Of a stretch of 60,000 bases of DNA, positions 21,490-34,180 are shown piece by piece (the first letter of the stretch is position 1; every line of letters starts with the position of its first letter). The translations under genes and the position numbers were made by a program. Location: the NCBI GenBank assembly GCA_002633005.1, contig NMRA01000137.1, positions 312,001 through 372,000 of the forward strand. The letters run 5' to 3'. Source of the DNA: Phoronis australis (lineage: Eukaryota > Phoronida > Phoronidae). A model generated the notes under the pieces. That model ran no database searches, was not told the origin of the DNA, and saw nothing but the letters and a program-made list of their open reading frames with translations.

Positions 21490-24400
21490 AACGGATCACC
21501 TGCAAGATTTTTTAAAGTGAATTAAAACTAACCACGGGGGTTAAGTTATTCAGGAAGATGTCTGGCGACACCCGAGGTAGAACAACTCTGGTGTTTCTGG
21601 TAATGGTCAACTTGTTTCGTACGACAGTCCAGGACACGATGTCATTACTACATGTAAGTGTTTATGATACGAAAGTTGTTCATCAATGTGCTTCAGTTAT
21701 TCGCCCCTTTTTCTCACATACACTCAGGATAATAGCCCTCTTGGAAACACATCGGCTTTGATTAGCCACTGGTCGCCCTCGGCCATTTTCCACTGCATAT
21801 CCGTTGATACGGTCAGCGCCACGATTTTAGTTAATTCTACCGCAGGTATAGGGGAATATTGGATGGAAGTCGACGCCGGCAATTAGCGACTTCGTTGTTT
21901 TATAGCACTGACAATCAAAGAAATCATCAAATTTACTTTTCTATGCAATAATCCCAATAATCACCTTGGAAACCGATTGATGTATTTAAAATAAGCATAA
22001 TTTGAAATTTTATGCACTTTAGCCTATTTTCTAACCCTGAACTCTCTTTGGGAGCATATTTTCGTTCATCAACTCAGTCTAAACTTTTAAAGCTACAATG
22101 ACAACTTTGTTACAGTCGCCAGCACTCCATTTCTTGCCAACTAGGCTCTATATGATCGTGCAGTAGCTATTAACGGTAACACAGTGTATTGAGTTTCATG
22201 TGTTGCTCATAGTTTCATCGATTTACTATCATCACTGTAATTACCATAACGACTTGCAGACTGTGATGAAATGATCACTTTCTTTAATTTGACGTAGTCA
22301 TAATTATGTGTTATCACCAGAGCGCAATTGTTATAAACCTAGCGATGAGTGTTTTTTATTGATCCAGGTATTTGTCATGTAACAAAGGAAAATGAAAATG
22401 TCACTAACGCGCAAGAACGAAAACTTAACAGGCATATTTATATCGAACGTTGGGTAAGTAATATGGGTATTGCCTTGGGACAACCTGTTATGGTCAATAT
22501 GGCAAGTGTTGAATTCTATAATTTAAATTTGCGAGGGTCACAAAGAGTTAAGGCTATCTGTGGTCTTGTAAAAAGTCTATGCATTTAGCCAAACATATGC
22601 AAATATCTACAAAACTATACAATTTAGCTCGACAGCGAAAGTATGCATTTTCTGAAAATGGAAACTCCATGCGCGCACCCAGGGGACTCATTTGGTGAAG
22701 TGGGTAAAATAGAAAAAAAAGACCAAGAAAACGAGACAAAAGTCCACTAAAAAGGCGCAGACGCACAGTTCACAGACCTGAAGGTGGTATCCCGTTTTCT
22801 TTTGTCCTCCCACTTTTTTGTTAGCAAAAAGTCCACTTTGTCAGAGATTCGAGCCACCATATTAAAGGCTGGGTGCGCGCATGAACTCTGAAGAATTTGC
22901 TTTTTAACTTTTTAATAATTGATCTCGTACAGTGTTATCATATGTGCTTAGTGAAATTTAGCCAACATGAAAGGAGCATTCATAGCAAAATAAGGGAATC
23001 GATAACATGCAGAACAGAACAAAAAATGCACTATCTTGAGTTTTCATTGAATTCCATCAACTATTTTTGAGACATTATGTTCCAAATTTGGTTAACATAA
23101 ATTTAATACGGTTAGTTTTTATGGTCATACTGTGATTAACATAGAGCTTATAAGAATTATTTTGACTAACTAAACCTCTTCGTTCCTATTTCATTCCATT
23201 TAAGACCAGCCGACGAACCGCTAAATATAGCTTTAAACAACATGGTAATAGCCAGTGGACCCCAATAATTAAGAGAACATTTCATGTGTACTTTCACCTT
23301 CAGTTTAGTTTTACCTTGCATGAGAGGATGAGGTATTTTTTATTCATAATTTGAAAAGTTTCTACGTTTTAAGCTACACGTTTTCTTTAAAAATAGGTCT
23401 CATATGCTGACCACTAGACGGTGTTGTAAGCAGTAGCAATTGGCAGTGCTCGATTTCGCGAACACAGATTGTGTTTGGCGACCTGGGAAAAATCGCAAGT
23501 CGCCACTGTGAGTTTTTAAAACGGATTATAGTTCCCCCTAGATTCGTCGTTTCAAAGTTTGTGTTGACTTCCAAACTTTAAAGTACTAACAGTTTTCCTA
23601 AATTAAGTACCAATGGGTCGGTTTATTTCGTGAAATCAGTGAATTTGTCACCACCAAACTCTCGCTTAAATTACAACAGGAAGTAAACAGACGGAAGTCG
23701 GAATTGTTCGGCAAAAATTGGGCAAGATCGGCGAAACAAACGCATCTAATGTATGCAGTCGTCTGCGGTCAGTTTGTTCTTTCCCATTGTGCATTGTGCT
23801 CTAACGGGGAGATATTGAACAGGTAGGCGTAAGATTTCGAGAATAGAGTGCGTCATGTCCTTTTTTAGTCGACGATTATCATGTCAGTTTTGGCGACTTC
23901 AGATTTCGCATATTCCGATTGGCGAAATGGGATTTTCGCCAAGGCGCCTAATGCGACTTGGCGTCAAGCTTAGTGTCAAGCGCTGGTTGACCAATCACAA
24001 TCTGAGAAACCGACTTGTGGTACCTTCGATAGGTGCAGATTATATATCTGCAACGGATATCAGAGTACAAAATCCTAGAACATTTTAACGGTTTAGACCA
24101 AGTTACTGAAGTTGTTGATGTTAACTCTGAGAATAAAAATAAATCTGCATGCATAACATGCGTCGCGGCCCTTATCGTAATGTTTCCAGCGATGTCGAAA
24201 ATAATCGAACTGATCAGGATTTAATCAGTCATGAAGCCCAGAATTTGTGTTTTATGCTGTTTATTTTGAAAAAGTGATTGCACGCTGAAAGGGCATCATT
24301 TGAGGATGTATTTTAACAAACGTGGTTTGCATTAACATTCATTTCGTACTGATTTGAACGCAGCTGAAAACGGAAGATCAGAATTATCTATTTAATTTGT

Positions 24401-26100
24401 CTACGCGCAGTGTGACCGCAATTAATTTTTGAAGGAAAATGATTGCATCGTTCTTAAAACAGCCGGCTCGCCGGGGGAGTTCTTTATGGTGCACGGAGCA
24501 GGGGTGTCATTGTCCCCTATAAATCAAGCTGTTTCCGAAGAGAAAAAGTGTGTTACAGCAATTAGGAATTGCGCAAAACAAATCAAAAACAAACATTTCT
24601 CTTACCTTCGAAGGCGTAAAAACCGGTCTTTAACTTTTGCCCATAGGTGCAATCGTTTTCAATGCAAACAGCAACCGATGACTGCGGTTGAAAGCGACGT
24701 AAGAAAACTAGTGATCGATTGATCACCAAGTCGATATATACGGTACTCAGCCGTTGAAGTGGCGACTGCGAACCAATCAAATCGCAAACTGGACTGTTTC
24801 GTAACAACGCCAGTTTCGATTGGCTCGAGTACAGCTCTGCCCAGAATTTCTCGCGAGAAAACATCTTTGTAACTTCATGTTTCTATGGCGTTATCCAAAC
24901 GACAAAATTAAGAATTGACTACACATTACTCGTCAACTTACCAAGCGCTTTTTATCAGCCTACACGAACCTGTCAATTGAGTCCGGGATGCAGTCTCTTT
25001 ACTTCCAACAGGACTCGACAATGGGGAGACTTTGGCAAGTCCACTTTCAAGAGGGTGCTGCGACCAAGTCGGATGCAGGTAGGAGTTTGTATTCAGAACC
25101 GTTCGCACGGCAAACTACTTCATCTGCTCATCAAATAATATTGTGCTATTAATCAAGGAGCTCTTTTTCGGAAAACCTAGTGTTTGATCCAAGCAGGTGG
25201 ACAGACGTAGCTGGAAGAATACAACGTGTGCTCAACTCAACAGGCCAAAACTGCCAACAACGCCGTGGGTCAGATACAAATGGGAAGCAAGTATGGCTGA
25301 GGATTCGTCACGAACATGAATGACAAACTGCCAAACAGTAATCTGGCGGGGAATTTTGAGTAATACAAATATCAGTGATAGTGTTGAACTTTTGTTGGAT
25401 AGTTTGAAATCTCGTGGCAGGAACATGGCGAGAAAAACCATCGAACTCGCTAAAGAAAACACAGATTGTGTGTGGTTTCATATTGAATGTGAACAGAAAT
25501 TGTTAGAAAAGCAACCGTCGTTAAAGCGCTTTAGATGATCTAGGAAAAATCATGATCTGTCGATCTACTTAAAAATAAATTCAGATTTTAAGAAATTGTG
25601 TAAATAGAAGAAGGAATTGTGCGAAACCAAATGCCAAAGTGAATTGTGTGACCAGGTTCGGGATACTGTCAAGTTTTGAGACACAGCAAAAAACGTTTCC
25701 ATCGTCAACTAATCCAAGCTACATGTATGTCTTGGGAACCTCAATATCAGAGTGGGGGTGGTTCAACTACTAAGGATCTGTTTAGTTCTCAAACAGAAGA
25801 GGGAAGTAGAACATTCTTTGAGACCGTGATCGAAAGCTTGTACGACTATGACGCTCACTGCAAGAAATGTGCTAATGATATCATGGTCGGGGCGCCATAG
25901 GGGGCTGTGGGGGGGTGGCGCCATAGCCCCCACTTTTTAGCGCCCAAAAACTATTTTGACTTAGTTGCAGAGAACATTTTGTGCATTTAAATGTAGTTCT
26001 CACTTAAACAAAAGCTCAACACCTGGAACTCGTTCATATCACAGAATTTAGACTCAGAAATTCGTGCGAGAATCACAGGTTGTAAAAATCAAGCTTCGCA
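21490..26100. other. No recognisable gene (4.6 kb)
   Basis: Several short plus-strand frames lie here, for example 24429-24722 (97 codons, basic) and 25320-25538 and 25676-25900 (the latter containing an SGGGS run). None matches a family I know and none has convincing splice context. Near 23470 and 23880 there are related TTGGCGAC and GGCGAAAT words. A short G/C-rich palindromic stretch, GGCGCCATAG repeated, lies at 25890-25930. Confidence 0.35.
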
Positions 26101-26104
26101 GCAC

Positions 26105-26282
26105 TGGCTGGAGCATAAACAGACATTACGTCGGACGTTTTGTTTGAGTAGGCTTGTGAACGTACGGTCGGGATTAATAAAGGATTAACTCGAACCAGTC
26201 TTCAGTCAATCGTCGCACCGAAAGCTATTAGCACCGGTCTGTAACAATCTGCGCCCACCCACACACGGGGAAAAACGTGACA
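26105..26282 (+). repeat. Gypsy LTR remnant, forward copy
   Basis: About 180 bp match the reverse complement of 13858-14040: GGCTGGAGCATAAA, ACGTTTTGTTTGA, AATAAAGGATTA, CTCGAACCAGTCTTCAG, and a final AAACGTGACA at 26282. U3 is missing, so this is a partial or solo LTR in the opposite orientation to the 14-kb copy. Confidence 0.75.
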
Positions 26283-26376
26283 TGGGGTCAGACTTGTTGA
26301 CATGTATTTTAACGTCAAAATCTATTTTTAAATGGTGTTCACAACTTTGGGTTCTGGGGTCAAAGTACTCTAGAGA

Positions 26377-26389
26377 TTCTAGAAAATTC
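26377..26389. promoter_or_regulatory. Heat-shock-element-like site
   Basis: TTCTAGAAAATTC gives three TTC/GAA cores at exact 5-bp spacing. It lies about 100 bp outside the LTR remnant rather than within it, so it may be coincidental. Confidence 0.3.
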
Positions 26390-26799
26390 TGAAAACTAAC
26401 TGTAACAGCCAATGGTATGATTGGATATGATCATGGGGTTTTTATTAACCATTCACTAAATAAGTAGAATAATATAATATGGGCTTAAGTCAACAAGAAA
26501 TTCAGATGCGCTATAGTAGTTGAAGCATAAAGACTTGTGCTACAGTGTACAGAGGAAATTGTACGACAGAGCCATCTCGTGGAAGATTCAAAAAGGATCT
26601 GTGCAAGGGCAAGGGTTAGGAGGCACTGAACAGTTCTCACAGGGATTTGCCTATCAGAACACACGTCAATGGACTCTTCACCCTATCTTCACTCAGTCAA
26701 AACTGCATGCAAATAAAGAAAAGTTTTGAGTCATTTCACATCACAAGCCCTACAGATGAGCACAGAAACTTTGTTCTCTCTTGTATTTTTGACCCTTTC

Positions 26800-28155
26800 A
26801 CTTTATTTATTTATTTATTTATTATTGTGATATTTAAAATGAGGGTGGCCTCTTCAGTGATAGCACTGCTTTCCAAGAGGGCCCTCAACAAGAAAAACAG
26901 CAATATAATACAATGAAGTAATAAAACAACAATGAAATATACGTAACAAAGACACAATTAAAACAGTTAAGGTTGAGAATTAAGACAATAACTAAATGAC
27001 AAATAATGGTAAAAAATTAACCAAGACAGATGAAATAAATTAAGAGATGACTCTAGACAATGAGAATATTTACGACAATGAAAAAAATGACATGATTAAG
27101 ACAGGTTAAGTAAATTACAGCTACTTTTTAACATTAACTTTAAAGGTAGTAATTGAATTGGACCGTTTAATTTCTGGGCTAAAAGAATTCCATATTATAG
27201 CAGCTGCATAGATAAAAGATATCTTGCCCGTCTCGGTTTTAATTTTTTTAGAAGAAACATTGCCAGCAATAGAAGAACGTTCAGAATAAACAGCCTGACT
27301 GCTATTGAATTTACTGCTGAGATATGCTGGAGCCAAGCCATTGATACATCTGTATATACAACAGGCAGAGAGAGATATTTATTTCTTTGTCTTACTTTCA
27401 TAAATCCCAGCTTGGAGTACAAGTCGTCAACCCTGGTGTCCCTAATTTTAGTACCCAGGGTAGCCCTGGCGGCTCTATTTTGGATTACTTGGACTTTATT
27501 TACAAGTGTGTCACTAGTGTGCCCCCAAACCGGTAAACAATAATCAATATGAGGCTGAATAATAGAATGGTAAAGGGTCTTAAGAGTACGGACATTAAGA
27601 AATTTGCCTAGACGTTTAAGTACACCGATTTTCTTTGGTAATTTCTTTGTGATATGATCTATGTGCATATTGAATTTAAGATTGGGATCTAAAGTAAGGC
27701 CCAAGTACTTAAACTTGTCAACATTCTCGATGGGAGAACCGTTGATAGAAAGGGATAGTTTTTGTTGTTTTAATTTCTGGTGGGTTCCAAACAGCATCGA
27801 CTTGGTTTTACTACCGTTAAGAGTGAGTTTATTTTGAATCAGCCAGTCATGGATAATGGCTAGCTCATTGTTGAGAGAAGTTTCGAGTTCTTTTACCGAT
27901 CCAGCTGTGGACATAATTGCAGTGTCATCAGCGTATAAAACTGGGACACTGTTGTGGAGGACCGTAGGGAGGTCGTTAACAAAAATAGTGAATAATAGAG
28001 GGCCCAAAATGGAACCCTGAGGTACCCCCGTGATTACGGTTGAGTATTCAGAAAGTATACCACCGTATTTGGTGGCCTGTTTACGGTCGTATAAGTAGTT
28101 TCTAAACCAATGGAGTTCGTTATCATTAACTCCATATGACTCTGGTTTCTCCCAG
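26800..28155 (-). mobile_element. 5'-truncated LINE with reverse transcriptase
   Basis: The minus frame opens at the truncation point near 28150 and runs through GVPQGSILGPLLFTIFVNDL, VLYADDTAIM (the YADD catalytic box), GLTLDPNLKFNMHI and HIDYCLPVWG, the conserved reverse-transcriptase and thumb blocks. A frameshift near 27336 precedes the C-terminal block (FIYAAAIIWNSF), which ends at 27121. The 3' UTR shows GAGGGCCC, a CAGTG-N4-CACTG hairpin and GGCCACCCTC (about 26890-26845), then (AAAT)n near 26825-26805. The endonuclease and the first reverse-transcriptase motifs are lost. The copy is fairly young by its long open frame but cannot move by itself. Confidence 0.85.
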
Positions 28156-28652
28156 TGGAAACCAAGCTAGACTAAGAAAAATAAGGACAAAAAATGCAAA
28201 ATCGATACTTTTCACCCCAAAACCACCACTTCCCTGCTCGACTAAAGCCAACATTAGATTCCGAAAGCAAATTTCCTACCGATTCCAAAATGTGGTTCAA
28301 AAATACTGTCAACCAACTAGTTTTTTTACAAATCTGGCTTGTTTGAGGGCTACCTGAAATTGCGACCAATTTCTCAGTTGCTACACAGCAATGCACTACT
28401 GCAACAGGGGGCCACCATCTTGAAGAAGAGTGCAACTATAGCCAAGAAAGTGGCCTTTTTTAATTCTCAGCATGTTCACAAATACAAACAAACCAAATTC
28501 ACTTGGCCTACATACAATACCTAACTAAAAATGCCCCCAAGCCTGGCCTACCCCTAGATTTTAGTATTTTGGAAGTGCAAATTGGCCGCGGCGGCAGTCT
28601 AACTGTTCAGTGCCACCTTAACGAACAGGAAGTTAACTAAGAGCTTGTCACT

Positions 28653-28782
28653 TGCATCGTGGGTAGTAAGATTCTACCTGAAGTGTTGCATCACCAGCCA
28701 GAGACTATGATCAGCAAGAAGAATCGCGGGTAGAAGAAATTGCCTGCAAGTGTTGCATCACCAGAGACGGTGACCAGCAAGT
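28653..28782. repeat. Two-copy tandem duplication (~67 bp)
   Basis: AAGTGTTGCATCACCAG followed by AGAC and CAGCAAG occurs twice about 67 bp apart, preceded in both copies by ATCGYGGGTAG. The second copy is slightly shorter. Confidence 0.6.
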
Positions 28783-28799
28783 ACACTGTCGCTATACAG

Positions 28800-30480
28800 T
28801 GTGTGTAGTTAGAAGATTCACCAACAGGACAGTTATCCAACAAGTGGAGAGTCCTAGCTTGGATAGCGGATAAGACATTGGATTATTTTGGTTGATTGAT
28901 TAAAGTAATCTTTAAAGAGGGCGCTAGCGTAGTTACTCTTTTTTGTAGTTGATTGCTTAATTAACAACAGGTTTCACTTGTCCAATTAGGGGTTATCATA
29001 TAATAAATTAATTACTGGATTTGATTATTCACTCTCCATCTACGCACAATCTCAAAACATAGCTCCCTTTTAAACAAACCCACAGTCAATTGTCTGACAC
29101 CGCTGGGTGTTACGTCTACCGTTCGACAAAAAACAACCGCCATCTGTACGTCTTTGTGTGTTGCAGCAAACATTTCACCTTTACGTTTTGGCTTAAACGC
29201 AGATATTCCACTTTTTATCCTGAAGTCCGGCTTCTTAATCCAGTTGTTCCGTTTTTTCGTTCTTGAATGCAAGGTGTTCAAAATAACATTGTCTTCTGTT
29301 GTGAATATTATTATTTTCCAGAGTCCACGTTCTTTAGTGAAGTAACAATCGATTCCAATGTCTGTTGTTCAGAGTAACATACGCTTCACGTATCAGGGTC
29401 ATTACGTTTACTTTCTGAAGAAAAGAGTTTGTTTCTAAGCTGTAATGGAAAGTCTTACACTGAAACCTATACAATGAGCTATCTACACTACTTATCAAAG
29501 CTACGTGACAAATGTTGCCCATTTTTGATCATTTACAAAACATTTGTTTTCAAATTTCGTATATATATTTGGAGCAATTTATCGTATTTTTCGTAAATGT
29601 CGTAATTTCATTCTGAATTTTTACTGAAGAATGTAATTGTATCAAACGGCACCAAAGGTCCAATTTCTTATAATAGACAAATATGTATAATTTGGACGAA
29701 TGCTTGAGTAAATTATACAAAGCAAGTGTAAGTGATATGTGATCTAAACCGTTGTATTCATAGGGTAGAAATCATTGAAGTTATTTCCTTAATAGCTTAA
29801 CTAGTCGTTTATATTAGATCTCTGGTTCATTTCTTTTCTTATGTGGACAAAGACCACAGTATCAGTGGCTGACTTTGACCTTTTAAGTGTTAAAACACTT
29901 GTCTGAAGGGTACCTGGATTTGCACCAAGAATTCAAAACTCGACAAGGATGTGCCTCAAAATGGCGACACTTCCGTAATCTAATAGAAAACAGCACAGGC
30001 CAAATTTCTGGACTCATTTTACTCAACACAACTTCAACGAACTACTAGTACTTAGTCCACAAAACTCGTCAAACACGACCCACTTCCTTTTTCTTCACTT
30101 TTGGGGAACCTTAGACCTGTTACTATTGCACGCTGTTATTTTTCATATTTTGGCAACACTCTGAGTTTTAAGAATTAAAAAATATTCTCGACTAGTCAGG
30201 TATGCAAAATGATAACTACTGATGAATTAAATTATTCTGCTGATGACATAATGATCATGAAGTGACAGATGGCTTTCCAATGATATGGCTCTCATGCAAT
30301 TCGGTTGAAAAACGGCGGAGTTACGAAAAGTTTTATTGACAGTAAATTCCATAGTAACTTAGTACACTCACCGGAACAATCGAGTGTAAACAACCCCTAC
30401 ACATGCGCGGCGCAACTTCAGCTGCTCCAATCGGAGCTAGCCTTCTAGGGCGTGAGTTCTATGGTGCAAGCCAGAAATAC
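28800..30480. other. No recognisable gene
   Basis: AT-rich sequence with short frames only. I see no repeat structure. Confidence 0.35.
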
Positions 30481-30491
30481 AGTATTGACTT

Positions 30492-30568
30492 CCATATTTG
30501 GAAAGTCACGTGAATTGAAAGGTGTCGCAGTACGTGCGGACGTTAGACAGTGCACGGGATTATAAATA
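30492..30568 (+). promoter_or_regulatory. Promoter-like cluster: CArG, E-box, TATA
   Basis: A perfect SRF CArG box CCATATTTGG (30492-30501) is followed by CACGTG (30507-30512) and a TATA box TATAAATA (30561-30568). Transcription would start near 30595. An ATG at about 30597 opens only four codons. A better start, ATGGCTTCGCTACTCG with a perfect GTAAGT donor, lies at 31214-31229, but no following exon was identified. The spacing suits a Pol II promoter. Confidence 0.4.
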
Positions 30569-31316
30569 GGTAGCCGTAAACAAGCGAACATCAACATGGA
30601 ATTAAAATAGGAAATCAATCTGTGCTCTTGGATTTTTGTTGCCAGATTGGTCGACCTTATTTCTGTGAGCAGTCATGTGCCAGTATAGATGTAGATCGGA
30701 TCCGTGTAGTTTCTGTTGTGGCCTAAGTGCATTGTACACTTACGAGCATGCTGTCAAAACTTTTGTCGTCTTTAATACGGATCTCATGGTGTGTTCAAGC
30801 CACGCTGGTTGTGCTTATTGAGCACTCGTTAACGACGTTGTATCGAGAGTAAAGGTAGTTCAGGTTATGTCATTGCAGATCTGATTCTTTCCCAATTGGA
30901 TAGCGTTTTTTATTTCGAGTCGTGTCTAAGAAACACAAACAACCGGAACAGCAATAGTGCGACATTTGGACTTTAATGACGGTTATTCGGTCAGTGTTCG
31001 CCAGAGGCTGTGTGTTTGCGTCATTTGATGCCACCAAACTGCAAGAGACACTGGCTGACTCGATGTGTGCGTCAACTTGGACGAAACTTTTTGTTCAAAG
31101 GTTGTGATATAAAACTTGCAAATGAAAATCCTTTGGTTCTTTTCTTTGATTACCATACCGTATCTTTCATTCATAACAGCACCCTAGATTGTTTCATTGT
31201 CGAAGCCAAACGCATGGCTTCGCTACTCGGTAAGTAAGCCATCACAATGTGGGTAAGAAAATCCTGTTCTAATTGATCCGATAGAGATGTAGACTTGCAA
31301 TAACGCCTTCACAAAA

Positions 31317-31600
31317 ATGGCGTCGAAACAGGCCAATATTATGAACTTCTTCGCCAAATCGAGTTCTGCGCCGACAAGAAACTTGAGGCAACAGATGACG
31401 AGCATAGTACGCCTTCGTCAACAGCTTCTGTTAATGACCCAATGGTAGTGCCAAAGAAAAAAATCTGTAGGTCCTGGCTAGTACATGATATACGACACTG
31501 GCAAAAATCGGATGACATGTAAAGTGTGCATTAACCACGAGAAATGCAATTCTTTGACAGGCGTTCAAGGTTCATGCTGTACGCAAAGTTATTGTACAAT
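31317..31600 (+). pseudogene. hAT transposase N-terminal zinc-finger fragment (ZNF862-like)
   Basis: From ATG 31317 the frame gives MASKQANIMNFFAKSS. After a shift it continues with an acidic Ser/Thr linker and PKKKICRSWL, and after another shift YDTGKNRMTCKVCINHEKC with LTGVQGSC. A start of the form ILKFF-K followed by a linker and a YD-MTC-C-C zinc finger is typical of hAT-derived proteins annotated ZNF862-like or KIAA1586-like. Two frameshifts and loss of the catalytic domain show a dead fragment. It is a different family from the transposase at 7-11 kb. Confidence 0.6.
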
Positions 31601-32769
31601 GCGTTAGAGTAGATAAAAGTAAAAGCTTGTCTCATGCTAAGTTTCATGGACCCAAAACATTGAAATGGACCCAAAAATACTGGAAGGTGGGTCCACTGGA
31701 CCCCAGTTTTGGAAGAGTAGGGCTAACACTCGTGTATGGTCTCTGCCACTCTGCTCTGCGGTCTCATTAAGCGGCTACTGATACTAATCACTACTCTGTT
31801 TTGTGGTTGTGTGGAGTCATGTTTGCATAATGTTAGTTGCAACGGTTATAAAACGAGGTTTTGCTTAATTGCGTAAACGGAAAGCCGCTGTGAATTTATT
31901 TGCCCTGCTGTCTTGACATCGGCGCTCCTCTACCTGGGGTCCATTGCCTTGTCCTCAGTCTCTCCATTTCCACAAGTGACGTTTGAGTTGCACAACCATT
32001 GCCTCTTAGTAGCGAACAAAGACTGCAAGATCTGGTAAATGTAATTTCCAGCATTGACAACAATGAAACAGCCGCTGAACACATTTTGTGAGGAAAACTT
32101 TTTTCAAGTGAGTGTCCATTTTCTATCTCCGATGCTGCGTCACTGCCGCTGGTATTCAGCGCTTACTTGCAATACCAAAGGTTGAGCAAACAATTTAAGT
32201 TTCGAATTATTCAAAACAGTATCCACAATATAGTTCGTAAATACGTATTTTTTAAGAAATAAACATGGTAGAGTCAGTAACTGTCTGCGAGAAGAAGCTA
32301 GTCAAAATTTCATGTTTTCATATAAAATACACAGCAATATATATGATCCGTTTGTAGACGTTTTAAAAACATCGTGAATCTGCATAAAAACCATTGAAAC
32401 ATACTCTCTGACACTTAATTAGAATTTTTCGTAAGAATGGGGTCGATCTGCTGCCTGTACATATTTTTTCTTTTACTTTTTATTTTCTTAAAATCTGCGT
32501 GATCAAAACAAACGAATGTTGCCCATAATGCTGTGCGGTTTGACCTTTCAGCAACACGAGACAAATAGTCAGCTGTTTCCGGTACTGCTTCGAAGAAGAG
32601 AAGTTCGCCTTAATCAGGTAATTTATTCGTTTCTTGAACATTTTGATGACGATGTTGCTCCCTGTATGAGCTGAACAGTCTAACTATTACTCTTAGGATT
32701 AGATGAAACCATTACCTGTGGGAAAATTACGTACTGAATTCGATAGTAATCGTGATCGAGTCGAGTCTG

Positions 32770-32824
32770 CAGTGGTACCCTAGCCAGCCAGCTAGCGGTA
32801 TCAAAATACAGCTAGGTACCACTG
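32770..32824. repeat. Small palindromic repeat
   Basis: CAGTGGTACCCTAGC (left) and GCTAGGTACCACTG (right) form inverted arms around about 26 bp. This may be a very short MITE relic or a hairpin. Confidence 0.5.
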
Positions 32825-33135
32825 TGTGTTTTTCTTCAATAGAGCCCGAAATGCACACAGCCAGAGTAGTATATTTAGTATACTGATTTGTACCAAGGCT
32901 ACCCCTAGCCCTAGACCTATCAATGCTGTGACTGAAAAAGAGAGTGTAATGTTATTGTGGTTGGATAGACCCTGTTTGTCACTCGATGGTCGTGAGTTGA
33001 ATTTCTACTTGCTGGCAGTATTTAGACTTTGGACTTGAATTGCAAAACTATTCCTGGTTTTTCATTGCCATAAGAAAATCATCGTCTATCACCAGGGACA
33101 CTATACTCTACTTGTATATTCTACTAGCAGGAGCA

Positions 33136-33558
33136 CATTGGAGGATTTAAGGGGGGGGGGGCCAAGAGAGCCATGGCCCCCCTAAAATTCTCCCAGATAC
33201 CATTTGGCAGTTCGGGGTGCAAACTGCTGACTAGCACATGCCCCTTGAACAAACCCTGTTTACCGTTTATGTTTTGTTTTTAGTAATAAGATCCACAAAC
33301 CCAAAAATTCGACACCCCCGCATTCCTACGTCAGGCTGGGCTCGCGCATGTCGCAAAATTCTAGTTATTCCTGTGCCCTGGCCCCCCTAACTCAAAATAC
33401 TGGATTCGCCCCTGGGGAAGATCCAGGATTTTGAGTTGGGGGAACAGGGTAGAGTATTGGCCAGGATTTAGTTCACCAAACATTTGCACCCCCGAACTGC
33501 CAAATGGGAACTGTGAGAATTTTAGGGAGGCCATAGCCCCCCTCTAAATCCACCACTG
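33136..33558. mobile_element. 423-bp foldback MITE (CAGTGG type)
   Basis: The left end is CATTGGAGGATTTAAGGGG and the right end is the inverse of CAGTGGTGGATTTAGAGG. The arms stay inverted for about 85 bp (CCATTTGGCAGTTCGGGG in both), with a second inner inverted pair (TCAAAATACTGGAT / ATCCAGGATTTTGA). No coding capacity. The target duplication is unclear. Confidence 0.7.
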
Positions 33559-33998
33559 ACTAGTCAGCTAGCTAGTCCACTTGAACACAACCCACTGAAT
33601 CAGCGATGAATCCTCGGATTAAATGCAAGCAAACTTGGGAAGTGCCGGAAGACTGAAGCTTGTTGCGAGAATAGTGAGATCATACAAAACCATGGTTGGG
33701 AATGGGATGCAACAAATTTGATGCCTGTTATTCAGTGAAGAAATCTGATTCTCAAATTGCAGGACACTGGGAGTGGTCACATCATTACAGAACAATATAC
33801 TATGTATGGGACCTCCTCACAGGCAAAAGGGTATAAGCCAAAGGCAGATCAGTAGTAGCATTAATAAAGGTCGAGCAGGTTACATCTTGTATTATCAGTG
33901 GTATGGTCTCGATTGGGTAAATAAAGGGCTAGGGACAGGGGAAGGTTTAATTAATATACTCTTTCTTGGACTTTGAGTGTGCAACTGGGCCCTTGCAG

Positions 33999-34180
33999 AC
34001 TCACTTTATCAAGAACACAATCCATCAGTTTACATGGCAGAGGGCCCAAAGGGTGCTTCGAAAATCATCCTCCTTGAATGTCAGCTGTTACAGACTTCTA
34101 GCATGGGTATTGGCAAGTTAACACAGGAAATAAAATTAATTAGTCTGGAAACAGGTAGAACACTGAAGTTTCAATTTCAG
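33999..34180 (+). CDS. Candidate coding exon, product unknown
   Basis: An acceptor CCTTGCAG precedes 33999 and CAG/GTACAC follows 34180. The frame in between is open for 60 codons and contains PKGASKIILLECQLLQTSSM and LTQEIKLISLETGRTLKF, which look like alternating beta strands. Other acceptor-bounded open stretches follow on the same strand (34423-34533, 34773-34886, 35290-35361), but their phases do not all agree, so no gene model is proposed. I do not recognise a family. A chance open stretch is possible. Confidence 0.3.

Noticed and set aside
31670-31720. GGGTCCACTGGACCC palindrome near 31690
   Set aside because: Short palindrome without repeat partners or context; likely chance.
33131-33566. 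Target duplication ACTAGCAG/ACTAGTCA for the 423-bp MITE
   Set aside because: The words are imperfect and the left one is separated from the element end by about five bases, so the match is not convincing.
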